Source of the DNA: JABFSA01 sp963827515
Lineage (GTDB): Bacteria > Acidobacteriota > Vicinamibacteria > Vicinamibacterales > UBA2999
Direction of reading: 5' to 3'
DNA: 64,000 bases
NCBI GenBank assembly: GCA_963827515.1
Contig: CAWHBF010000006.1
Span: 1-64,000, forward strand
Shown: piece by piece, positions 37,549 through 46,665 of the stretch
Layout: each line of letters opens with the position of its first letter
Numbering within the stretch: position 1 is the first letter of the stretch
Position numbers and translations under genes: made by a program
The notes under the pieces: generated by a model
Told to the model about the DNA's origin: nothing
Database searches by the model: none
Seen by the model: the letters and a program-made list of their open reading frames with translations, nothing else

Positions 37549-38355
37549 TCAGCGGACGATCGAGCAGCCTTCCAGGTGGACGTACAGATAGTCGAAGCTC
37601 TCCACGGTGCATCTGAAAGCGAAACTGCGCGCCTTCGCTGATGCCGCTGACCTCCCTCAGATCCCTGAAGACAAGAACCAGGGCTCTGCTCGTGAAACCA
37701 TCGGCAATGTGAATCGCGGCGCCACCGTCGCTGAGCTCGATCAGGGTACCTCGACGACCTTCGAGAACCAGCATCTTGCCAGCGTGACGTCCAAGTGCGG
37801 CGTTGGAGTCCTTGTTGAATTCGCGGTAGAGCGCGTTGGCGGATAGCAGCGGCCCCGCGTCACCTGGTGGCGTCGTGCTCGTGGGCTTGCCCTTGCCATC
37901 GCGCGTCATGCGCGCCCGCCACAGAATCGCATCCCCGCGCCAGTCCTTCGGCAGATCGATCGCCAGTTCGCCGACAGCGGGCGCAGCCCAAGTGAACGCG
38001 CTGCGGCCCAGCCTCCCAGGTCGATGACACCCTGACGACCGGGGCCGAATCTGCCGGACACGCGCTCGCTGTTCCCGGAGAAGCGGCATGGGAAACTAGC
38101 GAAGCCGTAGGCACCGACGGAGGCGCCCGAACAATAGTACTCGCCCCATTCACCGCGGAAACTGCCGTCGTTCGACACATCGATCTTGAGGTAGAACTCG
38201 GCGCCCGTGACGACTGCGTGGAGCGGGGTGCTATAGGTCTCGCTCGAGACCGACTCCCAGTGGCCTGCAGGAAGCGCCGGCTCCTGGGCCAACGCGCCGA
38301 CAGCAGCTGCGATGGACGCGACAAAAACCGTCACGCGTTGAAGCGCTGGTGTCAT
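37549..38355 (-). CDS. Secreted OB-fold (tRNA_anti-like) protein, two frame breaks
   Basis: Signal peptide LQRVTVFVASIAAAVGALAQ is followed by a lipocalin-like beta domain (AGHWESVSSETYSTPLHAVV, GSFRGEWGEYYCSGA). A break near 38010 moves the frame to SAFTWAAPAVGELAIDLPKD and RMTRDGKGKP, and then an OB-fold of the tRNA_anti-like type (LYREFNKDSNAALGRHAGKM, LVLEGRRGTLIELSDGG). A second break near 37612 gives the end RCTVESFDYLYVHLEGCSIV R and TGA at 37549. About 268 aa after repair. Function unknown; tRNA binding is not implied by the family name for secreted members. Confidence 0.65.
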
Positions 38356-38539
38356 TCGAGCCTCTCACCGGATTTATCACACCTTCCTGGACCGTTCAAG
38401 GCTGAATGCGCCGAGCGCACTTGATGTCTCAGAAGCCTCTTGCGTTTCCGGGGGCAAATTTTCGCGGCGTGTGCTTCTCGTCCATGCATGGGAGGATTGG
38501 GTGAACATTCAGAGCATCCTTCCGCAAAGATAGAGTGCG

Positions 38540-40126
38540 ATGACTCGAGAACCGGCCGAGTTGTACCAAGTATTCGTCCTGTGCGTGCTGCTCTCTTGTG
38601 TCGCTTCCTGGATCATTGCTCACCGTTATCGACGTCGCATGCAGCGGTTGATGAGGGCGTCGTCCCCTCACGATTCACGCCCTGCGAACACGCCTGCTAC
38701 TGAGGCGGCGGCAGACCGTCCGGCGGGGTCGGCGGTGTCGCTGGCTGACAATCGTGCCGCGGGTATGCGGCTGACGATACTGCTCGTCGCCTCATCGTGC
38801 CTGCTCGCCGGGACGAGCGCCTGCGTCTTCTCGGCACTGATGTTTCCCGCCGAGCCGCTGACGCCAGGACGAGTGATCCCCATCGCGGTGCTGCACCTGT
38901 GGCCCGTCATCCCCGCGATAGCGCTGGCGTGGCGCTGGTCTCGCGCGCGTTTCGTCGGAGCGCTGCTGCTGTGGTGCGCCGCCACGTGGGTCGTGCTCTT
39001 CGTCATCGGGCAATGGCGGCAGATCGATATGGGACCGTTGCTCGTGCTTCGCGCCATGGCGAGCGAGATCGGACTGTCGCTGGCGCTGTTGTCGCTCGTG
39101 TTTCTGGGGAAAGCCACCCGCGCAATCGCCCCGTGGTTGCTCGTGCCGGCCGCACTGTTGAGCTGGTCGTCGCTCGCCGGCGTGCGGACGATGGTGTCGA
39201 TCGGCGAGGGGCAGTCGCCTCTGCTGACGTCCTTCGTGACGCGACTGGATCCCGTGCTGGGCTGGTTGCCCTGGTATGCGGTGTTCGCACTGTTCATTCT
39301 GCTGCCGTGGGTGTTGGTCTGGTGGCCCGCGCGGGTGCTGGGACGCGCGCTCGGGCGCGCGTATTCGCGCAAATGGTTCTCGGATCTACTGGCCATGTAC
39401 ATTGCCGTCTGGGCGTTTTCGCTGACCGACCGAGCACTGACGGTCGCTGTCCAAGGCAACGCTGGCATGGCAGCCGTCGCGATGTACCTTCCGCTGCTGT
39501 GGATTCCCGTGGTGATGTGGTCTGCCGCACGGTGGCGTCCCATCAGTGAGCGGCCGCCTACGCTGCTGGTCCTGCGGGTGTTTCAACAGGACGCGCAGGC
39601 GCAATCCTTGTTCGACCAGGTCGTGGAGCGGTGGCGCTTCAGCGGGAACGCGGTGATGATTGCCGGAACCGACCTTGTCGATCGCACGCTCGATCCCCAC
39701 GATATCTTCCAGTTTCTAGATAAAAAACTCGCCCAGCGGTTCATCGTCAGTCCGGCGGATGTCGCACGACGCATCGATGCATTCGACATGATCGCCGACA
39801 TCGATGGTCGTTACAGGGTCAACGAGTGCTATTGCCACGACACGACGTGGCAGGACGCGCTGGAAGCCCTCGTTCGCTACAGCGACGTCGTACTGATGGA
39901 TCTACGGGGATTCCAGGCCCATAACGCCGGCTGTCGTTACGAGCTCGCCACGCTTGCGCGGGCCTCGCGCACGCTTCGCGTTGTGGTCCTGGTAGACGGT
40001 CGGACCGATCGCGCCGTGGCACAAGAGGCAGTTGTCTCCGGCCGGCATGAACGCTTCACCTGGATCGAGGTGTCGCACTTCAATGCGAGCAAGCGTCATG
40101 AAGTCTTGGCCCATCTGTTCGCCTGA
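38540..40126 (+). CDS. Multi-pass membrane protein with C-terminal cytosolic Rossmann/TIR-like domain
   Basis: A 528-aa protein with about 8 hydrophobic helices in the first 330 residues. The C-terminal 190 residues are soluble: PPTLLVLRVFQQDAQAQSLF, VMIAGTDLVDRTLDPHDIFQ, VNECYCHDTTWQDALEALV, YSDVVLMDLRGFQAHNAGCR, YELATLARASRTLRVVVLVD. The DVVLMDLRGF...CRYEL stretch resembles the strand-loop-Glu arrangement of TIR, SLOG and nucleoside-deoxyribosyltransferase-like folds (x-DVVIADLTG...YELG). That points to nucleotide sensing or NAD-type chemistry, but this is a guess from pattern. It stands alone between the OB-fold gene and hairpin repeats. Confidence 0.7.
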   Translation: MTREPAELYQVFVLCVLLSCVASWIIAHRYRRRMQRLMRASSPHDSRPANTPATEAAADRPAGSAVSLADNRAAGMRLTILLVASSCLLAGTSACVFSALMFPAEPLTPGRVIPIAVLHLWPVIPAIALAWRWSRARFVGALLLWCAATWVVLFVIGQWRQIDMGPLLVLRAMASEIGLSLALLSLVFLGKATRAIAPWLLVPAALLSWSSLAGVRTMVSIGEGQSPLLTSFVTRLDPVLGWLPWYAVFALFILLPWVLVWWPARVLGRALGRAYSRKWFSDLLAMYIAVWAFSLTDRALTVAVQGNAGMAAVAMYLPLLWIPVVMWSAARWRPISERPPTLLVLRVFQQDAQAQSLFDQVVERWRFSGNAVMIAGTDLVDRTLDPHDIFQFLDKKLAQRFIVSPADVARRIDAFDMIADIDGRYRVNECYCHDTTWQDALEALVRYSDVVLMDLRGFQAHNAGCRYELATLARASRTLRVVVLVDGRTDRAVAQEAVVSGRHERFTWIEVSHFNASKRHEVLAHLFA

Positions 40127-40273
40127 CGGATATGAGTTGTTCGCGGCGCCGGCTCAGGATGGAACCCCGGCCGGGGGGCCGGCGATGAACGTGCGCTGGC
40201 ACAACGGGAAAGCGGAGGTAGTGCCGTAGGAGCGTTGAAGCGACGCAGACGAACGCCCGTTGGCGACGCTTTT

Positions 40274-40379
40274 AGACCGCGAAGGACACGACGATCACGA
40301 AGATCACGAATCTCAGGAATCAAAGATGGCCCCATGGCAGTTCGTGATCTTTCAGTCCTTCGTGCCCTTCGTGGTCAGG
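40274..40379. repeat. CCACGAAGG-family long inverted repeat
   Basis: Left arm GACCGCGAAGGACACGACGA then TCACGAAGATCACGAA; right arm starts TTCGTGATC and ends TCCTTCGTGCCCTTCGTGG. The arms are imperfectly complementary. The left arm shares a 24-base identical stretch with the hairpin at 28453. The rest of 40127-40417 holds no gene. It lies between convergent genes and may serve as a bidirectional terminator. Confidence 0.65.
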
Positions 40380-40417
40380 ATTCCTCGTCAGGAATTCGCC
40401 GGACGTCTCGCCTGCGG

Positions 40418-40828
40418 CTAGGGTCGGCCCGCCGATCGCAGCCGCGGGCGGCCGTTCACTTGTTCAAAGCTGTAGCCGTCGGCGGGGCGATCGAGGCGAC
40501 CGAGGTACAGGCGGTTCGCCTCGCGGTGGGCGGGACTGCCCAGCACAATCACCCGGTCGCCAGACTGCAGCGTCTGCGTCGTCATCCCGATTTCCGACAG
40601 CTCGCCCCGATCGTCCAGCTCGACTCGCCAGCGCTGCGTGGTGCGCCCCGTCTCCGTCACGTCCAGCGTCAGGAAGGCATGGGGATTGATGAACTCCCAC
40701 TGCGTGACGACGCCCTCGACGCGGACGTTGCGGCGGGTGTCGTACATGCCGGAGATGGAGTGATGTGCTTCAGCCGTGAACGTCCCGAGCAGCAGCCCGC
40801 ACGCCAGCGGCACCCCTTGTCTCGCCAT
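40418..40828 (-). CDS. Secreted HHS-motif protein, family Q (DUF6152-like)
   Basis: A 136-aa protein with signal VPLACGLLLGTFTAEAHHSI; HHS again follows the cleavage site. Core: RVEGVVTQWEFINPHAFLTL, RWRVELDDRGELSEIGMTTQ, LQSGDRVIVLGSPA. This is the only Q copy without a P partner. It is solitary and flanked by dispersed repeats on both sides. It is more diverged (DDRG instead of the P-x-xL-x-RAGW block). Confidence 0.8.
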   Translation of the reverse strand: MARQGVPLACGLLLGTFTAEAHHSISGMYDTRRNVRVEGVVTQWEFINPHAFLTLDVTETGRTTQRWRVELDDRGELSEIGMTTQTLQSGDRVIVLGSPAHREANRLYLGRLDRPADGYSFEQVNGRPRLRSAGRP

Positions 40829-40905
40829 ATAACCCGCAGTGTATCCAATCTCAGAGGAGAACCGCTTGGAGCGTCTCCCCGGCCACGCTACTCCGCTTTC
40901 CAGCT

Positions 40906-40966
40906 GTACGTAGTGTCCGCCTTTAGGCGGACCAAGAAAGGCCGGCTGAAGCCGGCCACTACGTAC
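40906..40966. repeat. GTACGTAGTG-ended inverted repeat with GGCTGAAGCC core
   Basis: Ten-base perfect ends GTACGTAGTG (40906-40915) and CACTACGTAC (40957-40966) enclose two inner hairpins, GTCCGCC-TTTA-GGCGGAC and GGCCGGCT-GA-AGCCGGCC. The right half matches 28618-28645 including the following ACAGGAA. It is a REP/MITE-like element; no transposase is nearby. Confidence 0.8.
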
Positions 40967-41050
40967 TACAGGAAGCGCGTTAGACTGCTGTGTTCAAGGG
41001 GCCTGCGACACGTGGGCTCCGTCATTCGAGTGCTGCCGGGAGAAACGGAC

Positions 41051-42129
41051 ATGAAGCAGGCGGGTAAGGCGGCCATGGTGGCATGGCGCTGGTTGCATGT
41101 GCGCGCTGTACGGCAGGGGAGGCGCAGAACGCGCCGCAGCCCTACAAACTCGGCATGTTCCAGGAGGGCGCGCGTACGTTCGTCGGCATGGTCGTCGGCG
41201 ATTCGCTCGTCGTCGATCTCACACGCGCCAATGTCAATGCTCCGGCCACGCTGCACGAACTCATCGCCCGCTGGGACCAGCCCACAGCCGATCGACTGGG
41301 CCGGCTGGCAGGTGAGGCGCAACGGGAGAGGCCGTCGTTCGCGTTCCAGCTCTCGGCCGTCAAAGTGCTGGTGCCGATCAGCGATCCAGACGCGATTCTG
41401 ATGGCGGCGCGCAACTACGCCGAGCACGCCAACGAGATGGCCCAGGCCGGCAGGACCGCGGGTACCACCAGCGTCATCGACGAGAAGGTACGCAGCGGCA
41501 TCCCGGGTTTATGGGTTCGTCAGCAGAACGACCAGCGACCGAACCCGTATTTGTTTCCGAAGCTGAAGTCGTCGCTCGTGGCCGACGGCACACCGATCGT
41601 GCTGCCGCCCGGCCGCACGCGCATCGACTACGAGTGCGAGCTGGTGGCCGTGATCGGCAAAACCGCAAAGCGCGTTTCCGTCGACCGCGCGCTGGACTAC
41701 GTGTTCGGATACATGGCGATGACCGATGTGTCGGACCGCGAAGATCGCCTGGACGAACGATACGGCTCAGACTGGCTGATCAGCAAGAGCTACGACACGT
41801 TCGGACCGAGCGGGCCCTTCATCGTGCCGGCCCAGTTCGTCGGCGATCCACAAAACCTTGCTGTGAAGTACACCCTGAACGGCAACGTGATGCAGGACGC
41901 CAGCACGGCGCTGATGGTCCACACGGTGCGCGACCTGATTTCGTACGCCTCGAACATCTCCACGCTGTCGCCCGGTGATCTCATCGGCACCGGAACTCCT
42001 GGCGGTGTCGGCGAAGGTCGGGTGCCGCCCGTCTACCTGAAGGCGGGCGACACGAGCGTCTGCACGATCGAGAAGATCGGGTCGCTCACCAACCCGGTGC
42101 AGTCCTTCCGCGTGCCGTCGACGGAATAG
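41051..42129 (+). CDS. Fumarylacetoacetate-hydrolase-family enzyme, probably exported; break in the signal
   Basis: The enzyme domain covers residues about 25-345: MAARNYAEHANEM, FPKLKSSLVADGTPIVLP, the acidic metal motif IDYECELVAVIGK (two Glu), YMAMTDVSDRED, DWLISKSYDTFGPSGPFIVP, MVHTVRDLISYASNISTLSP and DLIGTGTPGGVGEG. These are diagnostic of the FAH family that hydrolyses or decarboxylates oxo-enoates at the end of meta-cleavage routes. The N-terminus is split: ATG at 41051 encodes KQAGKAAMV, and the next frame continues ALVACARCTAGEAQ, together a plausible signal peptide with a one-base break near 41085. It is convergent with the extradiol dioxygenase gene. Confidence 0.85.
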
Positions 42130-42185
42130 ACATAGAGGGTCGCCATCCCGCCGAAGGTCCCAGTCGGCGTGGACCTGCCCTCACC

Positions 42186-43151
42186 TCAGCTGCCTTCGGC
42201 ACCATCCGGCAGGGGTGGCGTGCCGTGCGCATGGAACGTGCTCACGGTCTGCAGACCCCACGCCTGTCCTTTGGCGCGTTCCGCCTGTGTCCAGATAATC
42301 GGCTTCCAATCGGGATCGAAGATCAGGTACCCACCGGCGCCGATTTCAAAACGATTGCCGCCGGGCTCAAAGCAGTACAGGAAGAAGGTCTGCCCGACAT
42401 TGTGCTTGTGCGGGCCTGTTTCGATCGCCACATCGGTGTCGCGGAGAATGTCCGCCGCCCTCAGCACGTCCTCCCGGCAATCCATCATGAACGTGAAGTG
42501 ATGCAACCGCCCGGACGCCCCGGTGCGGTCGTGCGTAATCGCGACGTCGTACGACTTATTGGTGGCCGAGAGCCACGCGCCCGCTTCGGTCCCGTCGTCG
42601 AGGATGATCTGCTCTGTCAGTCGGAGGCCGAGCAGATGCTGGAAGAAGCAACGCGTCGCGCCGACGTCGCGTGCCATGAGATTGACGTGATCGAGGCGGC
42701 GAGGCGCAATGCCGCGTGGCACGTACCGCTGCGGCTGGCTCTTGAAGGCCGTCGAAATCTCCGGCGTTGCCTTGAAACGCTCCGTCTCCCAATACAGTTC
42801 GATAGCGTGACCGTCCGGCGTGGCCACCCGATACGCCGGACCATGCCCCTTGTCCTCGGTCCACGTGCCGATGATGTCGTGCTCGGCGAGGGACGCGACC
42901 AGCTGCTGAAGCGTCTCATCGTCACGGACGCGGAGGCCCAGGTGGCCGAGCCCAGACGACTGGTGTGCCGTCAGCTTGAGTGTGTGATGCTCGTAGTCAC
43001 CCCAAGCGCGCAGGTAAACAGAGTCACCGCTCCTCGCGCTCTCGTGCAGGCCCACCACCGAGGTGAAGAAGGCGAGACTGGCGTCCGGCCGTGGCGTGAG
43101 CAGCTCGATGTGGCCGAGGTGAGCGATGTCGCCGAAGCGGGGAGCAGGAAT
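42186..43151 (-). CDS. Type I extradiol (catechol 2,3-) dioxygenase, VOC fold
   Basis: Two VOC modules. The C-terminal module carries the 2-His-1-Glu iron site: H in RLDHVNLMARD, H in GRLHHFTFMMDC and E in GGNRFEIGAGG, plus the acid-base region TGPHKHNVGQTFFLY. The N-terminal module (LKLTAHQSSGLGHLGLRV) is intact. The coding frame extends upstream of the first GTG (43058) through APRFGDIAHLGHIELLTPRP, so the real N-terminus is near 43150; no ATG/GTG/TTG is in frame there, implying a small indel at the start. The enzyme opens catechol rings next to the diol with Fe(II) and O2. Cytosolic. Confidence 0.88.
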   Translation of the reverse strand: MPAPRFGDIAHLGHIELLTPRPDASLAFFTSVVGLHESARSGDSVYLRAWGDYEHHTLKLTAHQSSGLGHLGLRVRDDETLQQLVASLAEHDIIGTWTEDKGHGPAYRVATPDGHAIELYWETERFKATPEISTAFKSQPQRYVPRGIAPRRLDHVNLMARDVGATRCFFQHLLGLRLTEQIILDDGTEAGAWLSATNKSYDVAITHDRTGASGRLHHFTFMMDCREDVLRAADILRDTDVAIETGPHKHNVGQTFFLYCFEPGGNRFEIGAGGYLIFDPDWKPIIWTQAERAKGQAWGLQTVSTFHAHGTPPLPDGAEGS

Positions 43152-43435
43152 CGGGCACTGGGTCTTTCCTCACAATGGTGATGCTTCGCAGCCTTATGAG
43201 CCTTTGAACGCCTGGTCCGTTACCCGCACGTTCTCGACCGCCAGCGGCACGATGGCGCCTGTCAGCCTAACGCAAAGCGTGTCTGCGAATCGCATTTGTC
43301 CTTCTCTAGGACAATATCAAAGGCTGATCATGCGCGCTGATCCCTTCACGCGCTCGGACGACCGTGGACTTCAGGTCAAAATCTTAAAACGGGCTTTGTT
43401 GATTGAAGCTCGAGTAGGGCACGATACCCCACACA

Positions 43436-44659
43436 GTGCGCCGCATCAATCCTGTCCGCTTCACCGTCGCCACGCGTGGCACCTCGCGTGAGATCAACCG
43501 CTCCATCGTGCTCAACCTCGTGCGCGCACGTCAGCCGATCTCGCGCGCCGACCTCGCGCGCACGATGGGCGTCCGCCGCGGAGCTATCACGCCCATCGTC
43601 AGCGACCTCTTGCGTGAGGGCCTCATCGTCGAAGGTGCATCCGGCCAGGCCGCGCGCGGCCGCAAACCGACGTTCCTCTACATCGATTCGCGCCGTCGTG
43701 CCATCGCCGCGATCGATATCCGCGCGACCCAGACGTTTCTGATGTTGACCGACAAGGTCGGCAAGCCACTGACTGGTGTCGTTGGGCTTCCCACCGTCCG
43801 TGATCCGAAGAAATTCGCCCGCGTGCTCGCCGACCGCGTTGCCGCGCTGATCGCCGAGCATCCCGATATCGAAGCGTGCGATGGCATGGGAGTCGTCGTC
43901 CCTGGCATGGTCGAGCGATCGAGCATGACCGTGCTGCACGCGCCGACGCTCGGCTGGCGCAACGTCAACCTGGGAGAACAGCTGGCGGCGGCTAGCGGCC
44001 TGTCGGTGGTGGTTGAGAGCTCTGGGCGCGCGTGCGCCCTCGCGCAGGCGTGGGCCATGCGCGAAGACGTTGCCAGTGTCTCTGGGGACATCGTCTACGT
44101 CAGCGTCTCGGACGGTGTCGGCGTCGGCGTGATGATTCACGGAGAGTTGCTGCGCGGTCGGCACAATATCGCCGGCGAGTTCGGGCATGTGCCGCTCTCG
44201 CTCGACGGCCCGCGTTGCTCCTGTGGCGCCAACGGCTGCTGGGAAGCCTATGTGTCGAACCGCGCGACGCTCGCACGATATTTCGGTCGCCCGATGGAGC
44301 ACACCGGGCCCATCCGGGCGAAAGACAGAGATTTCACGATCGGCGATCTTCTCTCGCGCGCACGGGCACACGACGCAAAGGCCGCTGCGGCTCTCGAAGC
44401 GACGGCGCGCTATCTCGGCCTGGGCCTCGCGTCCGTCGTCAACGCGCTCGATCCCGCTCGGATCTACATTGGCGGCGAGATCACGGCGGCGTGGGATCTG
44501 ATCGAGCCGACGGTGCGAGCCGCACTGGCTGAGCGTGCGCTCATGCCGGCCGTCGCCGAGACCGACATTCGTACCGTTCCCGCGAGTGAGTATCCGCGTC
44601 TACAGGGAGCCGCTGCGCTCGTGTCCGTCCCTGCATTCGCCGCGCCCGTGGTGGCCTGA
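43436..44659 (+). CDS. ROK-family transcriptional regulator
   Basis: A 407-aa protein. Residues about 18-65 are an MarR-like winged helix (EINRSIVLNLVRARQPISRA, DLARTMGVRRGAITPIVSDL). The rest is a ROK fold with the zinc motif CSCGANGCWE at 261-270 and EFGHVPLS at 248-255. Where sugar kinases have ENDANAAALAE with a catalytic Asp, this one has ESSGRACALAQ, so it is a regulator and not a kinase. It is divergent from the dioxygenase gene and probably controls the catabolic genes around it in response to a small ligand; ligand unknown. Confidence 0.9.
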   Translation: MRRINPVRFTVATRGTSREINRSIVLNLVRARQPISRADLARTMGVRRGAITPIVSDLLREGLIVEGASGQAARGRKPTFLYIDSRRRAIAAIDIRATQTFLMLTDKVGKPLTGVVGLPTVRDPKKFARVLADRVAALIAEHPDIEACDGMGVVVPGMVERSSMTVLHAPTLGWRNVNLGEQLAAASGLSVVVESSGRACALAQAWAMREDVASVSGDIVYVSVSDGVGVGVMIHGELLRGRHNIAGEFGHVPLSLDGPRCSCGANGCWEAYVSNRATLARYFGRPMEHTGPIRAKDRDFTIGDLLSRARAHDAKAAAALEATARYLGLGLASVVNALDPARIYIGGEITAAWDLIEPTVRAALAERALMPAVAETDIRTVPASEYPRLQGAAALVSVPAFAAPVVA

Positions 44660-44727
44660 GACGTCGCCACCCAAGCCTCTCCTGATCCTTGACGCGGATT
44701 CCTTGCTGGTCTGCGCCGTACACCTTG

Positions 44728-44846
44728 TCGCTGACCTGGGTCTTCCCGAATATGTCCTGGACCTTGCGACCTTCGGCCGCATCACGACGATGAGCGGAGC
44801 TCCGCGCATTCTGTCGTTCAGCCTCAATTACGGCGTCCAAAGTTAG
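44728..44846 (+). pseudogene. TonB-dependent receptor C-terminal tail (remnant)
   Basis: The frame reads LVADLGLPEYVLDLATFGRI then TTMSGAPRILSFSLNYGVQS and TAG. The complete receptor at 49506 ends FNLGLPETVLDTATFGRITT, MTGSPRIMQFGIKFGF. The match covers about 35 residues; upstream code is missing. This is the deleted 3' end of a closely related receptor, directly before the carboxylesterase gene. Confidence 0.8.
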
Positions 44847-44976
44847 TTGCGCGACGGGCGCGGCACATGTGCTGCGCCCGTCGATGTCATCTCGCGCCTC
44901 CGAGCCGCACAACGCAGGCCGGGGGAGCGGAATCCGTGTATCATTCCCGCGGCAATCGGCAATCAGGGGGTCAAAT

Positions 44977-46596
44977 ATGATGGACCGTCGCACGTTCCTT
45001 GTGCATGCCTCCGCGATGACAGGCGCCGTTGTGGGGTCCTTCGCACCCGGCCTGCGCGTCTTCGCCCAATCCCACAGCGATCTGTCACCGGCGTTGGTCG
45101 AAACCTCGGCTGGCAGGGTACGTGGTCTCATGGACGCCGGAGTGCACGTTTTCAAAGGAATCCCATACGGTGGGCCGACGGGGGGCAAGATGCGCTTCCT
45201 GCCGCCGTCGAAGCCAGTGGCGTGGACCGGCATCCGCGACGCGTTCGAATGGGGCCCGATGGCGCCGCAGGGAACAGCGAAGATCGGTCCTGAAATGAAC
45301 GAGGACTGCCTCGTCCTCAACATCTGGACCCCGCGGGTCACAGGCCGGCGGCCGGTGATGGTCTGGCTGCACGGCGGCGGCTTCAGCACGGGCTCAGGTG
45401 CCGACCCGGAGTATCAGGGCGTGAACCTCGCGCTCCGCGGCGATGTCGTCGTCGTGACGATCAATCACCGGCTGAACCTGTTCGGCTACCTGCACCTTGG
45501 CGAGCTGCTAGGCAAGGACTACGCGGCGTCGGGCAACGCCGGACAGCAGGACGTCATGGCCGCGCTCAACTGGGTCAAGGACAACATCTCAGGGTTTGGC
45601 GGGGATCCGAATAACGTCACCTTGTTCGGCCAGTCGGGCGGCGCGCGCAAAGCAGTCAATCTCCTCGCGACACCGTCAGCCAAGGGACTGTTTCACAAGG
45701 CCATCGTTCAGAGCGGCTGCCAGCTCCGCTCCTACCCGCGCGACGTCGCGGCTGAATTCGGCGTCCAGGTGCTGCGCGAGCTTGGGCTGAAGCCCACACA
45801 GCTGGCAGAGCTGCAGGCGCTGCCCGCCGAGCGCCTGCTCGCCGCAGCCGCGACGATCGGTCAGGGCATCGACTCATCGTCCGGAAGGATGGGCGTGTTC
45901 CGCATGCAGGGCTGGATGCCGGTGGTGGACGGCGTGGTGCTGATGGACCATCCGTGCGATCCGGTGGCCTCGCCGGTCCACGCGGACGTGCCGATGATCA
46001 TTGGCTGCAACAAGCAGGAATCGACGTTCAACATGCGCAACGACAAGGTCATCCTGTCGCGCGCGCTCACCGACGCCGAACTGCTGGACCGCGCACGTCA
46101 GCTCGTCGGCAACGCCGCGCCGCGCATGGTCAAGGCCTACACAGAACTGTATCCGTCGGCGTCGCCAACCGAACGATGGGTGCTCATGACCACGCACCGC
46201 GCGTTTGGCTACGACACGGTGTCCTTCGAGGATCGCCGCCGCTCTCTCGGGAAGGCGCCTCTCTACGCCTATCAGTTCGCATGGCAGCCGCCGCCGAATG
46301 CAACGGGCATGATGGCGCACCACGGCCTCGAGCTCACCTTCACATTCGACATCACATCGCGTGTGCCCGAGCCGACCGGAGGCGCGCCGGAAGCCGCCGT
46401 GCTGGCCGAGAAGATGCGCTCCGCCTGGGCCGCCTTTGCGCACACGGGTAATCCGAGCAATCCGAAACTCGGCAACTGGCCGGCCTACGACAATCGGCGC
46501 ACAACGATGCTCTTCGACAACGAGCCGAAGGTGATACACGATCCGCTCGGCGCTGAACATCAGCTCTGGGCGACCACCATCGGCTATCCGAGCTAG
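44977..46596 (+). CDS. Tat-type type-B carboxylesterase
   Basis: A 539-aa protein, AGGGGG 6 bases before the ATG at 44977. N-terminus MMDRRTFLVHASAMTGAVVG is a twin-arginine-type signal. Type-B esterase blocks: VFKGIPYGGPTGGKMRF, NEDCLVLNIWTP, LHGGGFSTGS (oxyanion hole), nucleophile S220 in LFGQSGGARKAVNLL (GQSGG instead of the usual GESAG), and catalytic His in MMAHHGLELTF. It should hydrolyse carboxylic esters in the periplasm, for example phenolic esters (inference). It heads a probable operon with MBL, R and S genes on the same strand. Confidence 0.88.
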   Translation: MMDRRTFLVHASAMTGAVVGSFAPGLRVFAQSHSDLSPALVETSAGRVRGLMDAGVHVFKGIPYGGPTGGKMRFLPPSKPVAWTGIRDAFEWGPMAPQGTAKIGPEMNEDCLVLNIWTPRVTGRRPVMVWLHGGGFSTGSGADPEYQGVNLALRGDVVVVTINHRLNLFGYLHLGELLGKDYAASGNAGQQDVMAALNWVKDNISGFGGDPNNVTLFGQSGGARKAVNLLATPSAKGLFHKAIVQSGCQLRSYPRDVAAEFGVQVLRELGLKPTQLAELQALPAERLLAAAATIGQGIDSSSGRMGVFRMQGWMPVVDGVVLMDHPCDPVASPVHADVPMIIGCNKQESTFNMRNDKVILSRALTDAELLDRARQLVGNAAPRMVKAYTELYPSASPTERWVLMTTHRAFGYDTVSFEDRRRSLGKAPLYAYQFAWQPPPNATGMMAHHGLELTFTFDITSRVPEPTGGAPEAAVLAEKMRSAWAAFAHTGNPSNPKLGNWPAYDNRRTTMLFDNEPKVIHDPLGAEHQLWATTIGYPS

Positions 46597-46665
46597 TAGA
46601 CGTCGCGTTCTGCCACGCCGGCCGCCGCCTTGCCAGGGTCTGGCCGGGACAACAGTGAGGGGTTC

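Noticed and set aside
43436..44659. Sugar kinase instead of regulator for the ROK protein
   Set aside because: It has an N-terminal winged helix and lacks the catalytic Asp of ROK kinases (ESSG in place of ENDA).
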